Part shown: piece by piece, positions 42,350-51,936 of the stretch
Layout of the letters: every line of letters starts with the position of its first letter
Position numbering within the stretch: position 1 is the stretch's first letter
NCBI GenBank assembly: GCA_025360125.1
Contig: JANYCU010000013.1
Coordinates: forward strand, 1-64,000
Length of the DNA stretch: 64,000 nt
Origin: Armatimonadota bacterium
GTDB lineage: Bacteria; Armatimonadota; Fimbriimonadia; Fimbriimonadales; Fimbriimonadaceae
Direction of reading: 5' to 3'
Position numbers and translations under genes: made by a program
The notes under the pieces: model-generated
What the model was told of the DNA's origin: nothing
Seen by the model: the letters and a program-made list of their open reading frames with translations, nothing else
Databases searched by the model: none

Positions 42350-43828
42350 TTACCCTTTCTGACCAGCCTTCGTGGCAGAAAATTCACCTGTACTTGACAT
42401 AGTGAAATCATATTTTTCGCTGTCGAGCAAAATTCCCTTAAAGAGGATTTTGCCAATTTCGGCGGGGACACACGGTTTGCAGCTAAGCCACCATCCGGAT
42501 TTCATCTTCTTCGTCCATTTGGCCCCGGCAAGGGGTGATCGATCGATACGAAAGCCTGCAAATCCATAAATGATGGTGTTGAGTGCGCCCGCCGCGCCCG
42601 TGTAAAAGTAAGGACGCGAAACGTTCTTTCTTTCGGAAAAGAGATTGTTTGGGCCAGTCATATAGGGAACCCAGCTTTGCCGCCATGCCTGGTATGCCTT
42701 CCGGCTTTGCCCCAACCGAGCCCAAATTGTCGCAACAATCGAGTGTCCCATGGCCGGGCCGTTTGGGCTCAGCCCGCCTTCAAATCGATTCAGCATGACC
42801 TTTGCCTGCTTTTCTGCTTCGGGATATTGAAGGGGATAGATTCCAAGTAGGCCAGCAGCTTGCTGGTAGTCGCGCAGGGGGTCATTGTCGTAATTGAGAA
42901 AGGATTGCCCGTCCTTTGGCAGGTAGTAGGTCGAAGTTCCTTTCCATTGCCGACCGTTGTGGACCCATTCGGCTAGGAGATTCGTGTAAAGGTCGTTATC
43001 GCCGGTGAATTTCTCGTTGGGAGAAGTGACGTCCTTGATTTCGCGACCGCGCCCGGTTTTAACCGATCGATCTCCGTAATAAATATCCACGCCTCTCTCG
43101 ATTTGTGAAACTACACCGGATGGAGCAAGCCCCATCGCTTCCGCCTGAGTCAAACCCCAAACAACATCGCCAGAAATGTGTTCCTGAAGCTTGGTTTTTT
43201 CCACGCAAACTTCCTTACCGCTGACAGATGATTCCCAAGGGAATTTCATTCCACCCCTTTCATCGGTGCCTCGATAAGAGGGACCATAATTCTTCATCGC
43301 TTGACCCACTCGACCAAGACGATATTTCGCCATATCTCTTGCCGCGTCTGGCGCCAAAAAGAGCATGGTTGGGAGCACCCAGACGTCCATATCCCAGAAG
43401 GTATGCCCGAAATAGAGGTCACTGGACACTCCAAACGGTCCAAAACCGTATTTGGCGACGGGGAGGGTTTTCCGACGGGTTGCGTTCACTAAGTGCCGCG
43501 ACATTTCGCGGACCGCAGCCATGTCCTCGGCAATTCCAATTAATTGAATCTTTGGCTGGTCAATGTCGAGCGACATTGGCGCGACGGTACTCGCCCTCTC
43601 AAATTTGAGCTTTTCTTCACCTGAATTTTCGTATCCAGCCGGGACCCAATATTGGCTTTTTCCGCTTTCATCGGGAGCCGATATCGTCCGCTCTGGCTGG
43701 TACCGAACATCAATGATCTGGTCTTCACTGGGTGCCTTTGCAAGCGGGTGAGGCACCTTAGGAGCGTGGGATTGCGAACAACCGCAAACCACCAATCCCA
43801 AGAGCAAACTTCCCTTCCTAGCGTCCAA
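42350..43828 (-). CDS. GH65-like glycoside hydrolase/phosphorylase lipoprotein
   Basis: 492 residues. Signal peptide with lipobox VVCGC (residue 16). The (alpha/alpha)6 barrel of family GH65 is seen as FGHTFWDMDVWVLPTMLFLAPDAARDMAKYRL, the Gly-rich AMKNYGPSYRGTDERGGMKFPWESSVSGKEVC, and LQEHISGDVVWGLTQ with the likely catalytic acid Glu. A later GPAMGHSIVATIWARLG matches the barrel end. The enzyme family cleaves or phosphorolyses alpha-glucosidic bonds such as trehalose or kojibiose, or acts on protein-linked glucose-galactose. Only the catalytic part is present; the N-terminal beta domain is short. It overlaps the preceding large secreted gene and is followed by carA. Confidence 0.8.
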   Translation of the reverse strand: MDARKGSLLLGLVVCGCSQSHAPKVPHPLAKAPSEDQIIDVRYQPERTISAPDESGKSQYWVPAGYENSGEEKLKFERASTVAPMSLDIDQPKIQLIGIAEDMAAVREMSRHLVNATRRKTLPVAKYGFGPFGVSSDLYFGHTFWDMDVWVLPTMLFLAPDAARDMAKYRLGRVGQAMKNYGPSYRGTDERGGMKFPWESSVSGKEVCVEKTKLQEHISGDVVWGLTQAEAMGLAPSGVVSQIERGVDIYYGDRSVKTGRGREIKDVTSPNEKFTGDNDLYTNLLAEWVHNGRQWKGTSTYYLPKDGQSFLNYDNDPLRDYQQAAGLLGIYPLQYPEAEKQAKVMLNRFEGGLSPNGPAMGHSIVATIWARLGQSRKAYQAWRQSWVPYMTGPNNLFSERKNVSRPYFYTGAAGALNTIIYGFAGFRIDRSPLAGAKWTKKMKSGWWLSCKPCVPAEIGKILFKGILLDSEKYDFTMSSTGEFSATKAGQKG

Positions 43829-46448
43829 TATCTACGCCCTTTGCGACCGCCGCGACAATCGGATTAATATCTTTCGTCAGCTCGATGATTCGAGCCCGAT
43901 AGGCTTCGGGGACTCTCCCGCTTAGGGTCGTCAATGCCTTTATTCGTGCTCCGCGATTGGGCGAATTGAGTCCAGACCCTGCCAGTCTCAGCGCTTCATC
44001 CGTTCCGATTACTCCGAGGAGTTCAATTCCAAGAATCTGAGATCGCTCATCACTCTTGCTGGCAAGTTGCTTGCCGAGCGCAAGGCCACGTGGATATTTT
44101 GCGATGAACCGAATCGTGTGAGTTCGGACGATGATATCCGTACTGAGCATGATGGATTCCATGGTGGCTACAAGGTTTTCGTCACCGAGACTTGCCAATG
44201 CAATCACCGCTTCTTGGGCCGTGAGGGAGTCACCGGCAAGAACCAAGCCCGAAATAGGATCGACAAACTCTTTTGCTCCAAGCGAGGCCGCATATCGAGT
44301 GGCCATTCTGCGAGTCACATCATTTTGCAAAGCAGGACCAATGAGACTTCTTAGCTCCTGACTTTTCGTCCGAGCGGCGAGTTCAAAAAAGGATCTTTTT
44401 CCATAGTCAGTCGCGGTTTTGGCACGTTCTCCCAAAATCTTTCGGGCATCAGCCACCTGCATTAAAATATTTGCGGCGACACGCTGCGACTTCGGGTTTG
44501 ATTGGGGGGCAACAGAATCACAGAACCGAACGAATGCGGGCAAACCAATCGCGTTTAATTTTCGGGCGGCATCGTTCGCATCGCGCCCTCCGGTCTGAAC
44601 TTTCTCCCACAATTCATCAATTTCTGCAACTGAAGCTTTAACTGAGCCGGGTTTGGCAATCGGCGGTACTTCGGTGCCCTGCCCTTCTTCTCCATTATAA
44701 GCAATACTCCCATCTTTGAGGACCGCGGTGCCGGGGATTGGGCCGTTAGCGATATGATTGTCCCCACCATAATCCGCGAAAATCCCGATCCCAAAGCGAC
44801 CATTCAATTCAATACCGACTCCGACCGGCCCAGAAAAACTGTCTGATCCATCTGCGTCAATATAAATCGCGACAGCACCTTCTTGAGCCGTGGCAGGCTG
44901 ACTATCATGGCTTGCGACAACATCGTTTCCGGCTCGGTCAAGGACAATTGCAAAGCTGCGATCAATTGCAAAAGCATGACACTCACTTTCCCGAACTATA
45001 TAGACATCATCGCCTGCCAATTCAAATAGTAATGCGCATCCCTCCGAAGAAGCATAAGCTTGAGCTTGTCGCTGCGCGATATAGGCGTCATCCCCAGCCA
45101 AATCATACAGGCTTGCGACGCCAAAACCAGAAGCACAAGCTTGGGCTTCTGATCCAGCTTCATATAAGTCATCACCAGAGTTATCGGTCAGCATGCCAAT
45201 TCCACCCGGCAAAATTCCGCAATACCCTTGGGCTCGACTCAGATATCCCTTTTGGGAAATACCGTCGGGGATGAGTCCGCCTGCTCGATATCGGTCATTT
45301 CCGGCCGGATTAAAGAGCCATCCAACTCCGCCCATCATTCCCGCACCTTGTCCCAAATATCCAATTTTCAGGCTGTCCGTTCCTTTGCTTCCGATCAAGA
45401 GTCCGATTCCGCACATGCCAAATCCTTGACCAATTGATCGAGACTCCATTCGAAAAGCTTGTTCAACCTTTACGATACCAACGCCAGCCAACCCTGCGCC
45501 GAACGCAATATTTTTTCCGTTGAGGTCAGGGCGAATTCCTTCGAAATAAGCAATGCCAACACCAAGAATTCCGATACCTCCAGAAGCATCGACAAAATTT
45601 GTCGTCGTTTCGGTTCCAAAATCAATCAGGACGCTTGAATATCCGATTCCAGCCCCATATCGACCCAAGTAGCGATTGTGGCCCCCGAGGTCAATACAAA
45701 GATTGGTATTTTTTGACTCATGAAGGTCGTCCCCAACCCCTGTAATTTCTACGTTGACTCCATTTTCCGAAAAAACAACGCGACCTTTCCAGCCAGTAAT
45801 TGCCACGGATTTGAGCTTTGGGACGGTGTCTTGAACGACTTTGTCGAGGCTTACGGCTGCGGCGCGCATGGAAGCTAAATCAACCTTAGCAAGTGTCCCA
45901 TAAAGGGCTTCTTGACTCAGTTTTGGCTTCGTTACAAAGTCGAATTGAATGCCTGAGCCAATGCCTGCCCACTGGGGCAAGGATTCGATCAGATCTCGCT
46001 TCTCTTCCGGTGTAATTTTTTGGATTGCAGCCTTGACTTGCGCATTTGCCAATGAAATTGCGTTGATGAGGTCGGAAACGGGTTCTGCAAGTTCTGGTGG
46101 CAAAAGCGAAACATTCTTTAGCAGGCCGACTAGGGGCTCGGGTGGATTTTTCTGAGCTGGGTCTTTGAAGCAATCATTCAGAATTGCAGTTAGCATTCGT
46201 TGAGTACTGATGTCCGCCTTGGAGTGCAAAGCCATTATCGACTCTGAGCCTCCGATTGGTGACCCAAGTACCTTGGCGCACAAATCTAAGCCAAACCGAG
46301 GCGAAAAACTTTGCCGTGCAAATCCCAGATCAGCCGTTGTGTAGCTGCCAACCATCAGACAATCTGAGATCAGCTGATTTTCTCGTGGAGAAAATTGGCT
46401 AAAAGCTTGGGAAGCGAGGAGCAATGCAAGGCAACCAAGAATTCGCAT
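43818..46448 (-). CDS. Large secreted protein with GDDxY-type beta repeats and HEAT repeats
   Basis: 876 residues. Signal peptide MRILGCLALLLASQAFSQF. A helical N-terminal part (to about 215) is followed by a beta-repeat region at about 215-590. It is built from units such as GYCGILPGGIGMLTDNSGDDLYEAGSEAQA, GVASLYDLAGDDAYIAQRQAQAYASSEG and CALLFELAGDDVYI. Each unit has about 25-30 residues with a conserved GxDxY/V. This looks like a solenoid or Ca-binding layer. The C-terminal 250 residues are HEAT-like helices (VRTHTIRFIAKYPRGLALGKQLA, SQILGIELLGVIGTDEALRLAG). It overlaps the GH65-like gene by 11 bases. Related proteins occur in planctomycete-type bacteria; the function is unknown. Confidence 0.72.
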   Translation of the reverse strand: MRILGCLALLLASQAFSQFSPRENQLISDCLMVGSYTTADLGFARQSFSPRFGLDLCAKVLGSPIGGSESIMALHSKADISTQRMLTAILNDCFKDPAQKNPPEPLVGLLKNVSLLPPELAEPVSDLINAISLANAQVKAAIQKITPEEKRDLIESLPQWAGIGSGIQFDFVTKPKLSQEALYGTLAKVDLASMRAAAVSLDKVVQDTVPKLKSVAITGWKGRVVFSENGVNVEITGVGDDLHESKNTNLCIDLGGHNRYLGRYGAGIGYSSVLIDFGTETTTNFVDASGGIGILGVGIAYFEGIRPDLNGKNIAFGAGLAGVGIVKVEQAFRMESRSIGQGFGMCGIGLLIGSKGTDSLKIGYLGQGAGMMGGVGWLFNPAGNDRYRAGGLIPDGISQKGYLSRAQGYCGILPGGIGMLTDNSGDDLYEAGSEAQACASGFGVASLYDLAGDDAYIAQRQAQAYASSEGCALLFELAGDDVYIVRESECHAFAIDRSFAIVLDRAGNDVVASHDSQPATAQEGAVAIYIDADGSDSFSGPVGVGIELNGRFGIGIFADYGGDNHIANGPIPGTAVLKDGSIAYNGEEGQGTEVPPIAKPGSVKASVAEIDELWEKVQTGGRDANDAARKLNAIGLPAFVRFCDSVAPQSNPKSQRVAANILMQVADARKILGERAKTATDYGKRSFFELAARTKSQELRSLIGPALQNDVTRRMATRYAASLGAKEFVDPISGLVLAGDSLTAQEAVIALASLGDENLVATMESIMLSTDIIVRTHTIRFIAKYPRGLALGKQLASKSDERSQILGIELLGVIGTDEALRLAGSGLNSPNRGARIKALTTLSGRVPEAYRARIIELTKDINPIVAAVAKGVDIGR

Positions 46449-46530
46449 TTATACCTAGTATTTTAGCCAGTGTTCTAGGCTTAGTATCCTTTTCTTGCCC
46501 TGAATCGTCTCAATCCTCGTGTCAATAAAG

Positions 46531-47670
46531 ATGACCCGAAAGCCCGGAGAAATTCCTAACGACAAAACTCTGCTGCTCCTGCTGATCGGAATCTTGATCG
46601 TCCTTGTTGGTCTTAGATTCGTTGTGGCGGCCAATTTAGGTACCGAAGCCGATAAAGGTAAGGCTGGCGATCGAAACTCAAATCAATCTGGATCAGGTTC
46701 CCTTCGGGTCTACGAGCCGGGAATTCAACCCAGCGGAATCTTCACGCCAAAGCTGACTCGGTCAAATATTGATCTGATGCCGATTGTTGACATGAATGAT
46801 CGTGGAGATTTGTTACTCCTTGCCTCACCCGCGACGGCTAATTATCGTGAATATATTCATTTGTTTGATGGGAAATCCGTTCAATCAGAGAAGGTGGACG
46901 TTACGGCACGTTGGGTGTTGACCCCAAGTGGAAACATTTTGAAAATGGGGCGGGCAACTCAGATTCGCAGCACAGGATTTATCAGCCAATCGTACAATGA
47001 GCTGCGGTTTTTCAAGCGAATTACGGACGACGGGTCCGTGATCTACACCAATACGGTTCAGCACCATAAGACATTTACTTACCAGCTCCTGAAAAGCAAG
47101 AATGGCATGCCTAACGAATTGCTCTACTCAAGTAACAATCCTCTCTTGATTTTGGAAATTGAGGAGTCCGGTGCCGTTTGGTTTCGAGAAACCTTTGAGG
47201 TCAATAAAGTCAAGCACGACCAACTCCTTCGGTTTTCGTCCAATGGCACCGAGAAAATTGCTTTACCCAAAGGATACGACCTTGCCGACCGGGTCGCAAC
47301 TTGCAAGTCAAATGTCTTTGCAACATTCGGACAAAGCAGTGGTCTGCTGCCTTTTCGCTCATTTCAAAGAACATTAAATGGCTGGACAGAAATGCCGACG
47401 CCGAAAGGATTTTCGTTTGCTTTTGTTCAACGAGCCCTTTTTAATGGCATGGTGCTCGGGTTCGCCTCCGATCAATCAAGGACATCGATGAAGCAAATCG
47501 TTTGGAAAGGCACCGAAATGGGAATTCTTGAAGAATGTCCTGCATGGCCAAAACTTGGTCAATTTGCCGTCGTCGTCCGCGCAACAAGGCGTGGCGACAT
47601 TTATGTGCAGAATGTTCTTAACTCTGAATTAGGAACAAGCGAGACTTATTTGATGAAGATTGGCACGTGA
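46531..47670 (+). CDS. Membrane-anchored paralogue 1 of a tandem secreted pair
   Basis: 379 residues from ATG 46531; a GTG four codons earlier is also possible. A membrane segment at about 13-35 (LLLLLIGILIVLVGLRFVVA) exports or anchors it. The rest repeats a pattern of 40-50 residue beta sheets: MPIVDMNDRGDLLLLAS, GFSFAFVQRALFNGMVLGFASD, KQIVWKGTEMGILEECPAWPK. The layout suggests a beta-propeller or HAF-repeat-like protein (short strands with LFNGMVLGF/VWKG motifs). Paralogue 2 follows with a four-base GTGA overlap. Function unknown. Confidence 0.75.
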   Translation: MTRKPGEIPNDKTLLLLLIGILIVLVGLRFVVAANLGTEADKGKAGDRNSNQSGSGSLRVYEPGIQPSGIFTPKLTRSNIDLMPIVDMNDRGDLLLLASPATANYREYIHLFDGKSVQSEKVDVTARWVLTPSGNILKMGRATQIRSTGFISQSYNELRFFKRITDDGSVIYTNTVQHHKTFTYQLLKSKNGMPNELLYSSNNPLLILEIEESGAVWFRETFEVNKVKHDQLLRFSSNGTEKIALPKGYDLADRVATCKSNVFATFGQSSGLLPFRSFQRTLNGWTEMPTPKGFSFAFVQRALFNGMVLGFASDQSRTSMKQIVWKGTEMGILEECPAWPKLGQFAVVVRATRRGDIYVQNVLNSELGTSETYLMKIGT

Positions 47671-47717
47671 GAATCGGCAACATAGTCGGCCCAAAAATCG
47701 TCCTTACCGATAGCTCA

Positions 47718-48848
47718 ATGAGACGACGCATTCATCAATATTTCGGATTGACAATTGTTGCTTTTGGATTTGCTTCTTTGAGTGGATGCTCGACTAAGCC
47801 AGATTCAAATGCTGACTCGAACGACGATTCCGTTATAACAACTCCAAAGATTCCAATTTATTCCTCTGGCATCGCGCCGAAAGGGTCTTTCGAAGTCCAG
47901 GCGGAACGTCAAGTTGCGCCTTACAAGGGCCTTTCGAAAATGAGTGACTCCGGGGATCTCTTGTTTAATCCAGACTTAGGAAAGAATTACTACTATGTAG
48001 CGAATGGCGTGACCAAGGTAATTCAACCCACCGGGACAGGTATTTGGCCACAAATGCTACCGAACGGACAAGTTGTGTTGTCTCACGGCAATAACATCTC
48101 AACCTCTTCATTTGAATACCAGCAGGATCGGTCGGGCTCCTCATTCTTCAATGATGGTTCACTCCTCGTTGCTGACGTCGCGAAAATGCCCGGCCAAAAG
48201 CAACCAATCTATACCCTTTATCGAAAATGGTATCGCGACGAACCAGAACACACGAAACTTGGCGACAAAACAGTCGAACTGCGATCGGAAATTATTTTTC
48301 GCGCTCCAAACCGCATCGGTTACCTTGAGAAGAGTGAAACGGGAGTAATTTGGGTTCAGGATCACCACGGGACAGAACACCATGGACCTGACCAGTTGAT
48401 CCGTATTGAAAACGGCAAACAAGAACACATTGCGATGCCCGCTGGATATGAAAACGTTGCTCGGATCGCCCAAACAAAAGACATGGTGGTCGGAACATTT
48501 GGCATTTACGGGGGGGCTAAGCCATTTCGAAATTTCATGAAGGTTGGTAACGGATGGCAGGAATTACCCATTCCTGCGGGATATGTAATGTCATTCGTTC
48601 AAACGGTGTTTAACGACGGAACGGTCTTGGGTTACGTAACCAATGCTGACAATACCAAGATGCTAAATGTCCTCTGGAAGGGCGACAAGCTGGCGGTCCT
48701 TAATGATCTCCCTGCTTGGCCAAAGCAGGGAAAAAAGTCACTTGCAACCCATTCCAATCGAAACGGATTGCTCTGGGTTGACGACAGTATGGGACCGGGT
48801 CAATTTCCGGCTGGACAATATCTAATCAAGCTATCGGCGAAACCGTAA
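47718..48848 (+). CDS. Lipoprotein paralogue 2 of the tandem pair
   Basis: 376 residues from ATG 47718 (MRRRIHQYFGLTIVAFGFASLSGC), where the signal ends in lipobox LSGC. A GTG at 47667 overlaps the upstream stop but would put 17 residues before the signal. It aligns with paralogue 1 over the whole length, for example MSFVQTVFNDGTVLGYVTN with FAFVQRALFNGMVLGFASD, and VLWKGDKLAVLNDLPAWPK with IVWKGTEMGILEECPAWPK. The pair arose by tandem duplication: one copy is anchored by a membrane helix, the other by a lipid. The beta-strand repeats suggest a propeller. Function unknown. Confidence 0.75.
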   Translation: MRRRIHQYFGLTIVAFGFASLSGCSTKPDSNADSNDDSVITTPKIPIYSSGIAPKGSFEVQAERQVAPYKGLSKMSDSGDLLFNPDLGKNYYYVANGVTKVIQPTGTGIWPQMLPNGQVVLSHGNNISTSSFEYQQDRSGSSFFNDGSLLVADVAKMPGQKQPIYTLYRKWYRDEPEHTKLGDKTVELRSEIIFRAPNRIGYLEKSETGVIWVQDHHGTEHHGPDQLIRIENGKQEHIAMPAGYENVARIAQTKDMVVGTFGIYGGAKPFRNFMKVGNGWQELPIPAGYVMSFVQTVFNDGTVLGYVTNADNTKMLNVLWKGDKLAVLNDLPAWPKQGKKSLATHSNRNGLLWVDDSMGPGQFPAGQYLIKLSAKP

Positions 48849-49850
48849 TCAGGCCAGCAAACCCATGGCGACTCGAACCTCGACCATCGTTGCACAGGCA
48901 ACTTCTCTGGCTCGTTCTGCGCCTTTGTTAAGAATCTCAAGCACATCGCCGTCGGCAAGTTGAGCCCGGCGCTCCCTCATCGGTCGAAAATACTCGTTGA
49001 CTGCTTCAATGCATTCATTTTTATTCTTTGAGCAACCCCTGAGACCCTGTCGGTCCTCTTCCCACTGGGTTTGCCAGTCCGGAGAATAAACCTTCAAGTA
49101 CTGGCATACCGCGCAACCTTCAGGGATTCCCGGATCATCCATTTTTATTTTGGTTGGCGTCGTATAGGCTGTCTTGATCTTCTTCGCTGTCTCTTCTGCG
49201 GTATCAGAAAGATTGATTCCGTTATCGTACGACTTGGACATTTTTCGCATGTCGAGGCCCGGAAGCTTCGCTCTGGTTTCATCTTCTGGGATCAAATACT
49301 TGTAGGTTGGAAAAATTTCGGTTTTGTAAAGGCGATTGAATCGTTGTCCAATGTCATTGCCGATTTCGAGGTGAGGGGCTTGGTCGCGTCCAACTGGGAC
49401 ACCGTAAGGGCGATAAAGCAAAATATCCGAAGTTTGGAGAACGGGGTAACCAAGGAGTCCGTATGGTTCCCTTTCTGCTCCTTCGATTTCGGCTTTCTTC
49501 TCCTTGTAAGTCGGAGTTCGTTCGAGCCAGCCGAGCGGAGTCATCATGCTGAATAGCAAGTGCAGCTCAGCATGTTCTTTGACGTGGCTCTGGATGAAAA
49601 TCGCTGATTTTTCGGGATTGAGACCAGCTGCGATATAATCCTTCGTTATCTCGATGGAGTTATGGCCGATCTCGCCGCTATTTTCGGACATTGTCGTCAG
49701 CGAGTGCCAATCCGCAACCATGCAAAACATCTCGTAGCCTTTATTCTGGAGGTCCACCCAATTTCGGAGGGCACCTTCGTAATTACCGAGGTGAAGTTTG
49801 GGGCTCGTGGCCCTCATACCGCTGAGAATTCGCTTGTTGTCAGAATTCAT
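48849..49850 (-). CDS. trpS: Tryptophanyl-tRNA synthetase
   Basis: 333 residues, the usual bacterial length. The Rossmann start GMRATSPKLHLGNYEGALRNW contains the HIGH-type motif (KLHLGN). YKYLIPEDETRAKLPGLDMRKMSKSYDNGINL has the KMSKS loop. PVLQTSDILLYRPYGVPVGRDQAPHLEIG matches the Trp-binding segment. It charges tRNA-Trp in the cytoplasm. It is the last gene of an operon with lysA and the S2P gene, overlapping the latter by four bases (ATGA). Confidence 0.95.
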   Translation of the reverse strand: MNSDNKRILSGMRATSPKLHLGNYEGALRNWVDLQNKGYEMFCMVADWHSLTTMSENSGEIGHNSIEITKDYIAAGLNPEKSAIFIQSHVKEHAELHLLFSMMTPLGWLERTPTYKEKKAEIEGAEREPYGLLGYPVLQTSDILLYRPYGVPVGRDQAPHLEIGNDIGQRFNRLYKTEIFPTYKYLIPEDETRAKLPGLDMRKMSKSYDNGINLSDTAEETAKKIKTAYTTPTKIKMDDPGIPEGCAVCQYLKVYSPDWQTQWEEDRQGLRGCSKNKNECIEAVNEYFRPMRERRAQLADGDVLEILNKGAERAREVACATMVEVRVAMGLLA

Positions 49851-50542
49851 CGCGATTTAAGCCCTAGCAAAAAGTCAACAGTTGGGTAGATTGTCGAGCG
49901 CAGAAACATTCCTAATACGTCGTATTTAGAACTGCTCGGAATCAGAACCAAGACGATGAAAATGATCATTCCTGGTCCGTGACAGAACTTGTACCAAGCG
50001 TTTCGTGCTTGCGGCTTCATCATCGATCCAATTAACCAGTGTCCGTCGAGAGGGCCAATGGGGATCATGTTAAAGAAAAACATTGCGGTGTTTGCAATGA
50101 GCGACATTCCCACAAAATAGGTCCACATATTTTGGCCGCTCGAAAGTGCCAACTTGGTATCAAAGATAATTGATTCGTCGTACGAAGCGAGGCCAAGTCG
50201 AATAATCATGGCAAAGACAATTGCCTGAAACAAGTTGGAGACTGGTCCCATGATGACCGAAATGAAGTGGTCCCAGCGTGGGTTCTTCATTTTTCCAACG
50301 TTGACCATAACGGGCTTTCCCCACCCAATTCCGGCGCCAAGGGCACCAGACAGCACGATCATCAGCGATCCCATTGGATCAAGGTGGGCCAGCGGATTGA
50401 GGGTGACTCGTCCTTGCGATCGAGGCGTCATGTCCCCAGCGAGGTCGGCAAATTTCGCGTGGCAAAATTCGTGCAGGGTGATCGCCGGAATAAAGACAAT
50501 TAGCCTCATGATCGCGCCTATCCAATCGATATTTTCAAACAT
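49847..50542 (-). CDS. Site-2 protease family (M50) membrane protein
   Basis: 231 residues with four to five membrane segments. AITLHEFCHAKFADLAGDMT has the HExxH zinc site. IPIGPLDGHWLIGSMM carries the second motif (DG in LDGH). LGAGIGWGKPVMVNVGKMKNPRWDHFISVIMGPVSNLF completes the fold. Intramembrane zinc proteases of this short type cut membrane proteins; the substrate is unknown. It lies between lysA and trpS with one-base and four-base overlaps, a grouping seen in other bacteria too. Confidence 0.88.
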   Translation of the reverse strand: MFENIDWIGAIMRLIVFIPAITLHEFCHAKFADLAGDMTPRSQGRVTLNPLAHLDPMGSLMIVLSGALGAGIGWGKPVMVNVGKMKNPRWDHFISVIMGPVSNLFQAIVFAMIIRLGLASYDESIIFDTKLALSSGQNMWTYFVGMSLIANTAMFFFNMIPIGPLDGHWLIGSMMKPQARNAWYKFCHGPGMIIFIVLVLIPSSSKYDVLGMFLRSTIYPTVDFLLGLKSR

Positions 50543-51888
50543 TACAGATCTCCCGGTACGGTTTCTTTGTCAAACATTTCTTCCCACGAATCGCGCCGAA
50601 CAATTTGTTCGTAAGTTCCATTGTGACGGATGAGAACCGTCGCAGGTCGCGGATAGCGGTTGTAATTGTTCGCCATTGTTGAGTTATACGCGCCGGTGGT
50701 CAGGACTTGAATCATGTCTCCGGCTTGAATATCGTTCGGAACCTCGACGTCGACGAAGAGGTTGTCGGTCTCACAGTGCTTTCCACAAACCGTTACAGTT
50801 TCGAGCGGAGTGACATCTCCGTTGCGGGTGTTGTTTTCGGGCCGGTCGGCGTAAGCTACGCGAATATCGTATTTAGCCTCGTACATCGCAGGACGCGGAT
50901 TGTCACTGAGCCCGCCGTCAACGGCGACGTAAGTCCTCGTTTTTCCGTCGGAAATTGGGACAGTTTTGATGACTCCGACGGTGTACAAAGTGACTCCAGC
51001 TTCGGCGACGATGCTCCGGCCCGGCTCCATTCCAATGATGGGCTTTATGTTTGCTTTGGTTAGAATCGGCTTCATCGCGGATATGATTCGTTCGCAATAC
51101 TCTCGAATGCCAATTGGCTCGTCGCTATCGAGGTACTTGGCACCTAGTCCTCCTCCAACGATAATTCGATTGAAAGAATAGTCGTGCTTTGCCTTCATTT
51201 CGGCGGCGAATTCGGCGAGAAACTCACCTGCGGCGCGCTGGGCTTCTTCATCCATAAGTTGCGAGCCAACGTGGCAGTGGATGCCGTCAACGCCTACATT
51301 TCGTTCGATGCACTTGAGAAGCGCTTGTTCGGCTGAACCATCAACAATGTTGAAGCCAAATTTGGTATCGGATTGGCCAGTGGAGATCCTTACATGAGTT
51401 TTGGGATCGACGCCCGGTGCAAGCCTTAGCAGCAAGGCGGTTGTATATGGCTGATTTGTAAGGTCGAGTTCCCTTTCTTCGGAAAGATCGGCGATGAGGT
51501 CGATCTCGCCCATGTGGTCGATAACGATGTGACTGACGCCTTGTTCAAGGGCGAATAGGATTTCTGCCCGCTTTTTGTTGTTGCCGTGCATGTGGCAGTG
51601 TTTTGCCGGGACTCCAGCACATAGCGCGGCTCGGAGTTCGCCCTCGCTTGCCACGTCGATGGTTGCACCTTCCTGGTCGGCGATCTTGAGTACGGCAAAG
51701 CTCGAGTTTGCTTTTGACGCAAAGCTCAGTTCGGTATGCGGATATGCCCGGTCGAGTGCGTTGTGATATTGACGAATTCGGTCGCGAATCGAACGCTCTT
51801 CGAGGACGTAAAGAGGGGTGCCGAATTGCTCACACAATTCTCGGGCTTGAGTCTGCGTCAACTGAAATCGAGAATCGTTGTGGTTCAA
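50542..51888 (-). CDS. lysA: Diaminopimelate decarboxylase
   Basis: 448 residues. The PLP barrel has TELSFASKANSSFAVLKI with the Schiff-base Lys (ASKANS), HMHGNNKKRAEI, GIHCHVGSQLMDEE, GGGLGAKYLDSDEPI and the C-terminal ACTDNL-type segment (KHCETDNLFVDVEVP, GDMIQVLTTGAYN). It removes CO2 from meso-diaminopimelate to make lysine. The start at 51888 is about 50 bases from the divergent small membrane protein. It is the first gene of lysA-S2P-trpS. Confidence 0.95.
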   Translation of the reverse strand: MNHNDSRFQLTQTQARELCEQFGTPLYVLEERSIRDRIRQYHNALDRAYPHTELSFASKANSSFAVLKIADQEGATIDVASEGELRAALCAGVPAKHCHMHGNNKKRAEILFALEQGVSHIVIDHMGEIDLIADLSEERELDLTNQPYTTALLLRLAPGVDPKTHVRISTGQSDTKFGFNIVDGSAEQALLKCIERNVGVDGIHCHVGSQLMDEEAQRAAGEFLAEFAAEMKAKHDYSFNRIIVGGGLGAKYLDSDEPIGIREYCERIISAMKPILTKANIKPIIGMEPGRSIVAEAGVTLYTVGVIKTVPISDGKTRTYVAVDGGLSDNPRPAMYEAKYDIRVAYADRPENNTRNGDVTPLETVTVCGKHCETDNLFVDVEVPNDIQAGDMIQVLTTGAYNSTMANNYNRYPRPATVLIRHNGTYEQIVRRDSWEEMFDKETVPGDL

Positions 51889-51936
51889 TGCAACCTAAGA
51901 TTACCTTTTGGCATAGAATGATGTAGGAAACTGCAT

